NCBI RefSeq assembly: GCF_001645685.2
Contig: NZ_CP017080.1
Span: 1,726,001 to 1,790,000 of the forward strand
DNA: 64,000 bases
DNA from: Peribacillus muralis
GTDB taxonomy: Bacteria > Bacillota > Bacilli > Bacillales > DSM-1321
Direction: 5' to 3'
Under the pieces are notes generated by a model. That model saw nothing but the letters and a program-made list of their open reading frames with translations. It was not told the DNA's origin and searched no databases. A program made the position numbers and the translations under genes. Shown here one piece after another: positions 29,362-37,538 of the stretch. Every line of letters starts with the position of its first letter. Position 1 is the stretch's first letter.

Positions 29362-30722
29362 TGGAGCCATTAAAAGATCAGAATCCAGATCAAAGTCAAA
29401 ATCCTACTAGATTTAGATTTTTTATCCTGATATTACTTTTCTTGGCGACTGCCATCAACTATATGGATAGAGCTAATTTGTCAGTAGCAGGCTCAACCCT
29501 TCAAGAGGAACTTGGACTTACTTCATCACAATTGGGCTTTTTATTTTCTGCTTTCACTTGGGCATATGTATTTGCTCAAATCCCTGTCGGATGGTTGCTG
29601 GATCGTATAGGTCCACGGCGCCTTTATGGATGGGCAATCATTTTATGGAGCTTTTTCACATTGATGATGGGATTCAGTACCCATCAAATATTCACAACCA
29701 CCACTGCTTCCTTCATGATGCTACTAATCTGTAGAATGCTGATTGGAATTGCGGAAGCACCTGGATATCCAAGTAACGCAAAAATAGCTACGCTATGGTT
29801 CCCTAATAATGAACGTGCACGAGCAACCAGTATATATTCTTCTGGACAATATATCGGATTGGCAATTTTCACACCTTTACTTAGTCTGATGGTAGCAAAA
29901 ATAAACTGGGAATCTGTATTTTTTGTAACGGGTGCTGTAGGAATTATGTTCGGAGTTATTTGGCTCATGTTTTATAGAAACCCCCAAGAAAGCAAGCTTG
30001 TGAACAAAAGCGAACTAGACTATATTAAGGCGAATGGGGGGTACGACTCTGGGCATCAGCTAAATATTAGCCAAAAAATCACATTACAAGAGGTCATTTA
30101 TGTTGTCAAGCAGAGAAGAGTATGGGGAATCTTCTTTGCTCAGTTTGCTGCTGCCTCCACGCTATATTTCTTTTTGACATGGTTTATTGTTTATCTAGAA
30201 CAAGGGCTCCATCTACCGATAGCTAAAGCAGGATTCATTGCTTCATTGCCTTATTTAATGGCGATGGCGGGGGTATTATTTGGTGGTTTCCTAAGCGATA
30301 GCCTATTAAAAAAAGGGTTTTCTCTTACTGCTGCACGTAAAATACCAATTGTTTCAGGTTTAATCATATCATCGACCATTTGCTTGGCAAACTTTTTTGA
30401 AGGGACACCCATAATAGCGGTTATCATTCTGTCGATTGCCTTCTTTGCAAACGCTTACGCTAATATGGGCTGGGTCGCATTGGGGGATGTATTACCCAAA
30501 AAGATGGTGGGTACGGTGGGAGGGATTCTTAATGTCGCAGGAAATCTAGCAGGTATCATCAGTCCTATCATTTTTGGTACTTTACTAGATAAAACTCAAA
30601 GTTTTCATTGGGCAATGTATTACACTAGTGCAGTCGCGTTATTAGGTGGAATAAGTTTCCTTCTCATTATTGATAAACTAGAAGTGATTGATTTAAGTAA
30701 GGTGGAGCAAATTCGTAAATAA
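29358..30722 (+). CDS. MFS anion:cation symporter, probable sugar-acid transporter
   Basis: A 454-residue major facilitator protein with twelve predicted membrane segments. The N-terminal INYMDRANLSVAG motif, the GWLLDRIGPRR loop motif and the RMLIGIAEAPGYPSN segment are typical of the ACS family (GudP, galactonate and hexuronate transporters). It lies between a sugar-acid dehydratase and an RraA-type protein and very probably imports their substrate. Two ATG codons start the frame; GGGTGAG precedes them. Confidence 0.88.
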   Translation: MMEPLKDQNPDQSQNPTRFRFFILILLFLATAINYMDRANLSVAGSTLQEELGLTSSQLGFLFSAFTWAYVFAQIPVGWLLDRIGPRRLYGWAIILWSFFTLMMGFSTHQIFTTTTASFMMLLICRMLIGIAEAPGYPSNAKIATLWFPNNERARATSIYSSGQYIGLAIFTPLLSLMVAKINWESVFFVTGAVGIMFGVIWLMFYRNPQESKLVNKSELDYIKANGGYDSGHQLNISQKITLQEVIYVVKQRRVWGIFFAQFAAASTLYFFLTWFIVYLEQGLHLPIAKAGFIASLPYLMAMAGVLFGGFLSDSLLKKGFSLTAARKIPIVSGLIISSTICLANFFEGTPIIAVIILSIAFFANAYANMGWVALGDVLPKKMVGTVGGILNVAGNLAGIISPIIFGTLLDKTQSFHWAMYYTSAVALLGGISFLLIIDKLEVIDLSKVEQIRK

Positions 30723-30824
30723 ACAATGATAAATTTTTATGGAATCACTCCTACCGCTAACCAATATCTTGCGTTTTGTTTATAATGCAGCAAAAAAGAT
30801 AATTAAAGGAGAGGTTGAATAAAA

Positions 30825-31481
30825 ATGAACATTCAAGCGTATTTAAATGAACTACAGGAAAATCTATATACAGCAGTCATATCGGATATTTTAGATAGCC
30901 TTGGTTGGAAAAACCAAGCGCTTCCCCTCCATATTCGTCCTCTAGATCCGGATATGGTTATCTGCGGTTATGCTAAAACGGTTCAAGTGGCAGATGTATC
31001 ACGTGAACCTGAAAAACCATATAAAAAACAAATCGAAGTACTTGACAGTATTCGACCAGGGGAAGTTTTCGTTGGTGATGTTGGCGGTTCAGAGCGTTCA
31101 GCATTTTTTGGTGAACTAATGTCGACAGCTACTAAAGTCGCTGGTGGTCGTGGAGCAGTCATTGATGGATTATGTCGTGATATAAAAAAAATTAAAGAGC
31201 TAGGATTTCCTGTATTCGCAAAAGGTATGAGACCAACGGATTCATATGCTCGTAATGAAGTAATCGATTATGACGTAACAATTAAAGTGGGAAACGTCAT
31301 GATTGAGCCTGGAGATTTAATTTTTGGTGATATTGATGGCATTGTAGTAGTACCAAAGGCAATTGAAGAAGAGGTTGTTAATAAAGCTTTTGAAAAAGTT
31401 AAGGGCGAGAATATGGTTCGCGATCATATCTTGAAAGGTATGAAAGTATCTGAAGTTTTCGCAAAATTCGGTATTTTGTAA
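30825..31481 (+). CDS. RraA-family aldolase/decarboxylase-like protein
   Basis: A 218-residue protein of the RraA / 4-hydroxy-4-methyl-2-oxoglutarate aldolase family. Class II relatives split or decarboxylate 2-oxo acids to release pyruvate. The metal/substrate region is recognisable: GELMSTATKVAGGRGAVIDG followed by CRD, then VFAKGMRPTD and GDIDGIVVVP. In this context it could cleave a 2-keto-3-deoxy acid made by the dehydratase at 27601. Some RraA proteins instead inhibit RNase E, which is unlikely in a Bacillus. AAAGGAGAGG precedes the ATG. Confidence 0.82.
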   Translation: MNIQAYLNELQENLYTAVISDILDSLGWKNQALPLHIRPLDPDMVICGYAKTVQVADVSREPEKPYKKQIEVLDSIRPGEVFVGDVGGSERSAFFGELMSTATKVAGGRGAVIDGLCRDIKKIKELGFPVFAKGMRPTDSYARNEVIDYDVTIKVGNVMIEPGDLIFGDIDGIVVVPKAIEEEVVNKAFEKVKGENMVRDHILKGMKVSEVFAKFGIL

Positions 31482-31499
31482 GTGGATCCTTTATAAACA

Positions 31500-32027
31500 T
31501 TGAACAAGAATTATGAATTACTTATGATCGTCATGATAACATGCGTAATAGCATTTCCTATGCATGGGGTCTTCGGCGCATTGTCGGATAAAGTTGGCCG
31601 CCGTCCAATTTATATTTTTGGCGCTGTTTTCGCAGCAGTTTGTATCTTCCCTTTCTTTTACTTATTGGAAAGTGGCTCGTTCTATCTTATATTGTTGGGA
31701 TATATTTTACTAATTAATATTGGACATAACTCCATAAATGCAGTGCAGCCATCTTTCTTTACCGAGTTATTTGGACCTAATGTCCGTTACAGTGGAGCTT
31801 CTATTGGTAGCCAGCTTGGAGCAATCGTTGCAGGAGGTTTTACACCATTCATCGCGAAAGCGCTTACCGCATATAACGGAGGTGATTGGAAGTTAGTTTC
31901 CATTTATGTTGTGATTGTTTCATTAGCATCGGCAGCAGCTGCTTACTTTGGGCCTGAAACATCACGCCATGATTTAAATGAAAACGTCAATCCTGGAAGT
32001 ACAGTAGAAGATCGAGACATTTCTTAA
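31500..32027 (+). pseudogene. C-terminal half of an MHS-type MFS transporter
   Basis: The 175 codons encode only about the last six membrane segments of a metabolite:H+ symporter (MHS family), including the loop motif GALSDKVGRRP and the QPSFFTELFGPNVRYSGAS segment. The N-terminal half (about 250 residues) is absent: the frame opens 18 bases after the RraA stop with a TTG and no ribosome binding site. It probably lost its 5' part by deletion when the module was assembled. Confidence 0.8.
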
Positions 32028-32162
32028 ATATTTAAGATGGCGCCTATCTATAAAAATTAACGACATTAATGAACAGAGCTTTAAAACAGGAAGAGAATTA
32101 TTTAAACACAAGTTCAGTCATAATCAGAAGACTTCTTAAACGGAGCGCTATATTGTAACAAA

Positions 32163-32200
32163 GAAATGCCAACTCTGGATAAGCTGGCATTTCCTTTTTT
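32163..32200. terminator. Bidirectional terminator between convergent genes
   Basis: GAAATGCCA pairs with TGGCATTTC, with A-rich sequence before and T6 after the stem. It lies between the transporter remnant (+) and the azoreductase (-). Confidence 0.8.
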
Positions 32201-32211
32201 CATAGTGATTC

Positions 32212-32853
32212 TTATTTAGCAGCCAGTCTAGAAGCAGCTTCTTCAGCTTCTTTATATGCTTCTTGCAATACTTCATGTGGTTCCAGTAAAGCAGTGCCTT
32301 GTGCCCTGATCATTTGATAATCTTCAATGCCAAGGAAATTGAACATGGACTTCAGATATTTATGGGAATATTCGATTTCTGTATACCAATCATCATTCGT
32401 ATAGATGGATCCGCTTGCTTGGATAACAAGCATTCTTCGGCCGTCTTTTAACAGGCCAACCGAGCCGTTTTCCGTGTATTTAAACGTTTCACGTGCGATT
32501 AAAATATTATCCATATAATCTTTTAACTTTGATGGAATATTAAAGTTATGCAAAGGTAAAACGATGACATACGTATTTGCCCGTTTAAATTGTTGCAAGA
32601 TTTCGGACATACGCTCTGTTACTTTTTGTTCTTGGCTGGTTAGCTCTTGTTCTTTTTGTTGTTTTTCCCATGCACTTAAAACCGTTTGATCTATCATAGG
32701 CACCACATCTTGGTAAAGATTGATCTGTTCGATTGTTTCGCTATCAGGAATTAATTGTTTGTATGCTTTTAAAAAATGATTAAAAACTTGAACACTATAT
32801 GAAGAAGTGTCATCTACCTTCGGATGTGCATTTATAATAAGGGTTGTGTTCAT
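32212..32853 (-). CDS. azoR: FMN-dependent NADH-azoreductase / flavodoxin-fold quinone reductase
   Basis: A 213-residue flavodoxin-fold oxidoreductase of the AzoR/acyl-carrier phosphodiesterase-like family, reducing azo compounds and quinones with NADH. The phosphate-binding start INAHPK, the PLHNFNIPSKLKDYMDNI segment and the ASGSIYT turn match this family. The start at 32853 is preceded by AAGGAG at 8 bases; the frame extends to 32898 without support. It diverges from an Rrf2-type regulator, with promoters sharing an inverted repeat. A role in quinone or electrophile detoxification fits. Confidence 0.88.
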   Translation of the reverse strand: MNTTLIINAHPKVDDTSSYSVQVFNHFLKAYKQLIPDSETIEQINLYQDVVPMIDQTVLSAWEKQQKEQELTSQEQKVTERMSEILQQFKRANTYVIVLPLHNFNIPSKLKDYMDNILIARETFKYTENGSVGLLKDGRRMLVIQASGSIYTNDDWYTEIEYSHKYLKSMFNFLGIEDYQMIRAQGTALLEPHEVLQEAYKEAEEAASRLAAK

Positions 32854-32925
32854 TTGTATTTCTCCTTTGTGGTGTATTTCCATTTCGATTAAAGACAAAA
32901 TTAATCGTCGATCGAATCGATCTTT

Positions 32926-33019
32926 AATATAAACGCAATAAAGATGTTTGTCAAATTTATTAATTTATCCACGTTAGGCATTTCGCCTATTTGACAAACA
33001 CCCTGAATACTCCTAAGAT
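32926..33019. promoter_or_regulatory. Symmetric divergent promoters embedded in a 12-bp inverted repeat
   Basis: TGTTTGTCAAAT (32945-32956) and ATTTGACAAACA (32989-33000) form a perfect inverted repeat. Each arm contains a TTGACA -35 box pointing outward. Rightward: TTGACA 32991, 17-base spacer, TAAGAT 33014-33019. Leftward: TTGACA on the minus strand at 32954-32949, 17-base spacer, TATATT at 32931-32926. A second palindrome, GATCG-AAT-CGATC (32910-32922), lies near the azoR transcription start. Confidence 0.7.
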
Positions 33020-33060
33020 ACTAACTGATAACTCTTAAAACCAAAAGCAGGTGAGCGTTT

Positions 33061-33576
33061 ATGAAATATAGTGTCGGGGTTGAATATGCTTTACATTGTC
33101 TTGTTTATTTGATCGATATTCCCTCAAAGGATAGTGTTGGAATTAAAGACTTGGCAGAATTCCAAGGTCTTTCGGAGACGTTCCTTTCAAAAGTTTTCGG
33201 TAAATTATCCAAAGCTGGAATCGTAAGTTCGATCTCTGGTGTAAAGGGAGGATATAGATTAGCTAAGTCACCTGAATATATTTCCTTTTGGGATGTGATA
33301 GAAGCTGTTGAAGGGGTAAAACCCATCTTTCAATGTAAAAATATAGTGAAGGATGGTCTGCTATATCGAGACAAGGACTGTCATTCCTGTGAATTCAGCA
33401 ATTCTTCTTGTACAATTAACTTAGTGATGCTTGAGGCAGAAGAAAACATGCGTAATACTCTTCGTGATAAGACCATTGCCTGGTTAGATAAGGAGCTCGA
33501 CCTTGTTTTACCTAAGAAAATAAGAACCGATACCCGGGAGTATTTCAAAAATAGAGCTCTAACTAAATTGCCTTGA
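33061..33576 (+). CDS. Rrf2-family transcriptional regulator with four-cysteine cluster
   Basis: A 171-residue Rrf2 protein with a winged helix (residues 1-75, with LSETFLSKVFGKLSKAGIV and GVKGGYRLAK as recognition helix and wing). The C-terminal half holds Cys at 92, 107, 110 and 117. IscR- and NsrR-type members bind an iron-sulfur cluster with three Cys, so this one may sense iron-sulfur state, oxidants or quinones. Divergent orientation to azoR and the shared operator suggest it represses both genes. Confidence 0.85.
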   Translation: MKYSVGVEYALHCLVYLIDIPSKDSVGIKDLAEFQGLSETFLSKVFGKLSKAGIVSSISGVKGGYRLAKSPEYISFWDVIEAVEGVKPIFQCKNIVKDGLLYRDKDCHSCEFSNSSCTINLVMLEAEENMRNTLRDKTIAWLDKELDLVLPKKIRTDTREYFKNRALTKLP

Positions 33577-33599
33577 TATAATAGTTAGGGCTTTTTTTT
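33555..33599 (+). terminator. Terminator overlapping the end of the Rrf2 gene
   Basis: AGCTCTAACT pairs with AGTTAGGGCT (one G-T pair), followed by T8. The left arm lies in the last codons of the gene. Confidence 0.7.
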
Positions 33600-33858
33600 G
33601 ATTCCATATCTTATAAGTTCTCTGGAAGCTCTCCATGTAAAGGATATGTTATAATGAATTTCGTTTCCACCATGTATCAGGTAATATGAGACGTTCAACC
33701 AGGTTGCTTTTGCAGTAGAATCAAAGAAAAATAATTTGCCCGAGCTGATGGTGGGCAATACCGTTAATTGAATTTTAATGACGGAATATTCCGTTTAATG
33801 CAAGGGGAGATTTAAGGAACTCTGCGAATAAACTCACTTTTATCATGGAGGAAGAATC

Positions 33859-34632
33859 ATGGGCCACTTAAAAGGGAAAATTGCGATCATTACGGGTGTA
33901 AGTCGACTGAAAGGGATAGGAGCTGCCATTTGTCAGGAGTTAGCTGAATCGGGGTATCATATATTTTTCACTTATTGGACGGAATATGATAAGGAAATGC
34001 CCTGGAGCATTGAAATGGATGAACCAATGAAATTAAAAGAAGAATTGCTCAAAAAGGGTATAAAGGTGTCATGTATGGAGTTGGATTTAACTCAATTTGA
34101 TGCACCAAAACAGCTTATAGACCAAGTTTCCGAACGACTTGGTTATCCGGATATCTTGATTAATAACGCAGCATACTCGACTAACAACGATTTTTCCAAT
34201 TTAACCGCCGAAGAATTGGATAAACATTATATGGTGAATGTACGTGCAACAACATTATTAAGCAGTAAATTCGCTCAAGGGTTTGATAAGAAATCGGGTG
34301 GAAGGATAGTCAACCTTACTTCTGGGCAGTTTCAAGGACCAATGCCAGGAGAATTGGCCTATGCAACAACAAAAGGGGCAGTAGACGCATTAACCATTAC
34401 CTTGTCGGCTGAACTAGCCTCCCTGGGTATAACGGTTAATGCAGTAAATCCCGGACCAACCGATACGGGGTGGATGACAGAGGAAGTGAAAAATGAATTA
34501 AAACCGATGTTTCCTTTCGGGAGAATAGGAAAGCCAAGCGATATTGCAAAAACGATTAAATTTCTTGTAAGCGAGGAAGCAGACTGGATCACAGGTCAAA
34601 TCATTCATTCAGAGGGCGGTTTCAGAAGGTGA
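33859..34632 (+). CDS. Short-chain dehydrogenase/reductase
   Basis: A 257-residue classical SDR, likely NADP(H)-dependent and resembling 3-oxoacyl-ACP reductases. The nucleotide motif is TGVSRLKGIG, then NNAA, an active-site region with SGQFQGPMPGELAYATTKGA (YxxxK with Y-A-T-T-K) and NPGPTDTGWM. The stretch between residues 38 and 65 (YWTEYDKEMPWSIEMDEPM) is longer than usual. GGAGGAAGAATC precedes the ATG. Its terminator hairpin has been split by the IS at 34686. No pathway is indicated. Confidence 0.85.
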   Translation: MGHLKGKIAIITGVSRLKGIGAAICQELAESGYHIFFTYWTEYDKEMPWSIEMDEPMKLKEELLKKGIKVSCMELDLTQFDAPKQLIDQVSERLGYPDILINNAAYSTNNDFSNLTAEELDKHYMVNVRATTLLSSKFAQGFDKKSGGRIVNLTSGQFQGPMPGELAYATTKGAVDALTITLSAELASLGITVNAVNPGPTDTGWMTEEVKNELKPMFPFGRIGKPSDIAKTIKFLVSEEADWITGQIIHSEGGFRR

Positions 34633-34665
34633 GTTAAACTGTATTTTTTTCGATAAGTATAAAAC

Positions 34666-34685
34666 CAGCCGCCATATGGCGGCCG
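34666..34685. repeat. Left copy of 20-bp IS flanking duplication (palindromic terminator core)
   Basis: CAGCCGCCATATGGCGGCCG occurs here and identically at 36426-36445, directly abutting the two ends of the IS. Its centre GCCGCCATATGGCGGC is a perfect palindrome. With the outer AAAAC and GTTTT sequences it would have formed the terminator of the SDR gene before insertion. Confidence 0.85.
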
Positions 34686-34812
34686 CAGTTTGTAGACAAA
34701 AGGGGTTCGGAATTATAAATTCCGAACCCCTTTTTGAGATTCTCTTTGAATTGTGCCTATAGTGAAGAGATTCGGGCTCTACGAGCCTCCTATGTTAAAC
34801 CATTTTTGGGAT

Positions 34813-36160
34813 TTACCATGCCCAATTGGCCATCTTCTTTACATTCATGGCAGCGAAAGTAAGCATCGCTTGCATCGACAATTTTTTAAGTCCCCTTAAA
34901 GTAGTCCAACGCATTCCATGCTTTTCTTTTGCATCTGCGAATACACGCTCAATCGTTTCCTTGCGTTTCGCATAGATAGGTTTTACATCTTGATGATGAC
35001 GCAGATGATCTGCTTCTTCCATATTTTCTTGCCAGATATGGCGTGTCACCACTTTTTGATGGTCTTTGCTTTCCGTACACTGTGATAAAAATGAGCATGT
35101 CTTACACTTGTGTTTGGGAGATTTATACTCGCGATATCCCTCTTTATTTGTTGTTGAGTACGTTAAAACCTCGCCCGATGGGCAAAGGTAACAGTCAAAA
35201 TGTTCATCGTAAACATACTCATGTTTGCGGAAGAATCTTTCTTTTGTCCGTGGTCGTGTATAGGGTAAAGCTGGCGTGATTTCTTTGTTATAGGTAGCTT
35301 GTAATGGCCGGTGTTTCATAAGCGGCATCTGCCGCAACGGCTTCCGGTTTTCCAATATTCTCAATCACTTGATCAACAAGTGGCTCTAAAACTTGACTAT
35401 CATGTGTATTTCCAGGCGATACAATCGTTCCTAATACGAACCCGTTGCGGTCTGCAGCTGCGTGGAATGAATAGGCAAACTGTTTTGTTCGTTCATCTTT
35501 CACATAGTAGCCACTCTCGGAATCCGTTGTACTTTCTTTTATTTCTTTCGTTTCGTTCTTATCAAATTTATCCGGTGGAAAAGGCTTCTTTCCATGGTTT
35601 TCACGGTCTTGATTGATTTCATCTTGAAGTCGTTTTTGATACGCACGTGTTTCTTTGCGAACGATTTTCTTTTCAAATTTCTTCTTATTCGCACTGGCTT
35701 TCACATGGGTGGAATCCACGAAAACATGTTCAGCACGTATTAACTTTTTATTGGCAGCTGTCATTAAGATGTGATAGAAAATCTGTTCAAACAGGTCTGT
35801 ATCTTTAAAGCGCCGCTCATAATTTTTGCCAAAGGTAGAGAAGTGAGGGACTTTATCATGGAAACCATAGCCTAAGAACCAACGGTAAGCCATATTGGTT
35901 TCGACCTCTTCAATCGTTTTACGCATGGAACGAATACCGAAGGTATATTGAATGAATGCCAGCTTGACTAAAACAACGGGATCAATACTAGGGCGTCCTA
36001 TCTCAGAATACATCTCTTTCACCAAGTCATAAATGAAAGTGAAGTCAATGGCAGCCTCCATTTTACGTACCAAATGGTTCGGTGGCACCAATTGATCTAA
36101 CGTAATCATTTCAAGTTGATCTCGCTGAATAGAATCATGTTTAGAAAGCATCCTCATCAC
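34813..36160 (-). pseudogene. IS1182-type transposase, frameshifted
   Basis: Two overlapping minus-strand frames together encode a DDE transposase of about 449 residues, the usual size for the family. The upstream frame (36160-35288) carries the N-terminal DNA-binding part and the catalytic core start (HVFVDSTHVKASANKKK, VLGTIVSPGNTHDS, AVAADAAYETP). The downstream frame (35364-34813) continues with TPALPYTRPRTKERFFRKHE, a Cys cluster (CYLCPSG, CKTCSFLSQC) and the DRVFADAKEKHG-like end (ERVFADAKEKHGMRW). The break is near 35290-35300, where the first frame stops right after a SYL segment. The shift is +1 (or -2). The site does not resemble the slippery sequences of programmed IS frameshifts, so I read it as a disabled gene. 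Confidence 0.85.
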
Positions 36161-36235
36161 CTCACGTTTTGATCCTTCTATTTTAAAACAAAAATCCTTC
36201 TCGGTAAAAGGGTTCTATCTAAAGGGACAAACAAA

Positions 36236-36361
36236 GTTGATTGGAACGGAAGGTACGAGACTCCTGCGGGAAGTGCGAGTCACGGGAGACCCCACAGGCT
36301 GTAAAGCCGAGGAGACTCCCGGACCGCCCGCGGAAAGCGAGTGCCTGGAGAGGAAATCAAC
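36236..36361. repeat. GC-rich 126-bp structured intergenic repeat
   Basis: The element begins GTTGATT and ends AATCAAC (inverted ends). It contains paired GC-rich blocks such as GAGACTCCTGCGGGA, GAGGAGACTCCCGG and CCGCCCGCGGAAAGCGAG. Its GC content is far above its surroundings. From memory it resembles a dispersed intergenic repeat common in Bacillaceae. A diverged copy lies at 1270-1367. Confidence 0.75.
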
Positions 36362-36425
36362 GGCCACATTGTTCAACTCATAAAAATAGACAAACTCGAT
36401 TTTCATCGAGTTTGTCTACAGTCTG

Positions 36426-36445
36426 CAGCCGCCATATGGCGGCCG
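36426..36445. repeat. Right copy of 20-bp IS flanking duplication
   Basis: Identical to 34666-34685 and followed by TTTTAT, so it still forms the distal half of the original SDR terminator. The next 400 bases (to 36848) contain no gene I can support. Confidence 0.85.
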
Positions 36446-36848
36446 TTTTATGGTCCAGATAAAGCTTTTCACTAGAACCGTTCAGATTTCACTAGGATTT
36501 TCACCTGGTGTTTTCCTTGATTGAACGCTCAAATCCTTACATTGTCCAAAGCTATCTTTTTCGTTACTAATTTTTCGGCAGAAAAGTACCTTTTTTGAAT
36601 TAAGGACAATACGGCCTGGAACACATTGCTATAGCCAATGATGCCCTTTACCGTTTATCTAACTCTACATAAAACGGTTGTAAGCTTAGAAAACTAGCGA
36701 TCTTGATTTAGTTGGGGCATCCCTGTCTCCCTTGCTCAAGTTTTCTAGCTGCCGACTAAATACTTACCTCTCATTTTTAAAATGGTTTATAAAGTCTCCT
36801 TACTTACTGCATCTGTAAATAAACTGCATATTTTTCCTGTTTAGGTAA

Positions 36849-37055
36849 ATGGCTTACAGCGGCCTGGCCACACTTTTGGGAATTATAGGAACGGCAGTAG
36901 CCATTTCTCTCACAATATGGTATATGAATTCTAGGTTAAAGAAAAGTATGGCAAAAGGAGAAACATTTGCTGATTTTGATGTTTCCGGTTTGGATGGGCC
37001 AGTGAAAAAAGATTTTCAAACCGATTTAATCAGGGCACTTTCCATATTATTGTAA
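36849..37055 (+). CDS. Small membrane protein, hypothetical
   Basis: A 68-codon frame with one N-terminal membrane helix (about residues 7-25, GLATLLGIIGTAVAISLTIW) followed by a basic then acidic soluble tail. Only a weak AGG lies before the ATG. It may be a genuine single-pass protein or the 5' relic of a longer gene, since the surrounding kilobase looks decayed. I do not recognise it. Confidence 0.35.
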   Translation: MAYSGLATLLGIIGTAVAISLTIWYMNSRLKKSMAKGETFADFDVSGLDGPVKKDFQTDLIRALSILL

Positions 37056-37326
37056 TTTTCCATTATTTTGATTGGCGGTTTTTTTAAAGTGGGTAATATT
37101 TTTATTATAGGAATGACCTGAGCGAATTTACTTGCACTAATAGCGGTAATTTTAGCAGCAGTCATCCTTTATTGATTTTAAGTGAGAACGTAACTGAAAT
37201 GCTCAAGCAACACAAACCGAAATGAACATCCTTACGTTATGAATGATAGACTGCTGGTGGGAACGTCGCAAAACCTTTGGTGAAGAATGCCAAAGATTTT
37301 TTTATGTATAATCCACATGGATATGA

Positions 37327-37446
37327 ATGAATAGTATACTTGAGCCGGGAAAATTGGTGGCTTCAGGTGACGAACTGTCTTTTAAGCTGAATATAAAAAA
37401 ACAACTCTTACATGAAAATGATTGTATTCCTATAAAACTGAAATAA
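37327..37446 (+). pseudogene. 39-codon 3' relic of a decayed gene
   Basis: The frame encodes a 39-residue stretch (starting MNSILEPGKLVASGDEL) and its stop codon overlaps the stem of a good terminator at 37446. A short coding tail directly joined to a terminator suggests the 3' end of a lost gene. There is no recognisable domain and no ribosome binding site. The DNA between 37056 and 37326 shows nothing else. Confidence 0.3.
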
Positions 37447-37482
37447 GGATGTCCAACATTCCTAATGGACATCCTATTATTT
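37446..37482 (+). terminator. Terminator before the IclR gene
   Basis: AGGATGTCCA pairs with TGGACATCCT, followed by a T-rich stretch. It faces the convergent IclR gene at 37539. Confidence 0.8.
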
Positions 37483-37538
37483 TCTTGGTAACGAACGGCA
37501 GGAAAAAAGAAAGCGTGTTTTTCTTTTTCCTGCTTTTT

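Larger units (their letters stand above)
34686..36425 (-). mobile_element. IS1182-family insertion sequence, probably inactive
   Basis: A 1740-bp element bounded by 15-bp imperfect terminal inverted repeats: left CAGTTTGTAGACAAA (34686-34700) and right, read inward, CAGACTGTAGACAAA (36411-36425), 13 of 15 identical. It is flanked by a perfect 20-bp direct repeat. Inside each end is a hairpin: GGGGTTCGGAAT/ATTCCGAACCCC at left and AGACAAACTCGAT/ATCGAGTTTGTCT at right. The transposase on the minus strand is frameshifted. A GC-rich 126-bp repeat sits between the transposase start and the right end. Confidence 0.88.

Noticed and set aside
30825-31481. RraA protein as an inhibitor of RNase E
   Set aside because: Bacilli use RNase Y rather than RNase E, and the neighbours point to sugar-acid metabolism.
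35288-35364. Programmed translational frameshift in the transposase
   Set aside because: No A-rich slippery run or convincing +1 site is present, so mutation is simpler; other copies would settle it.
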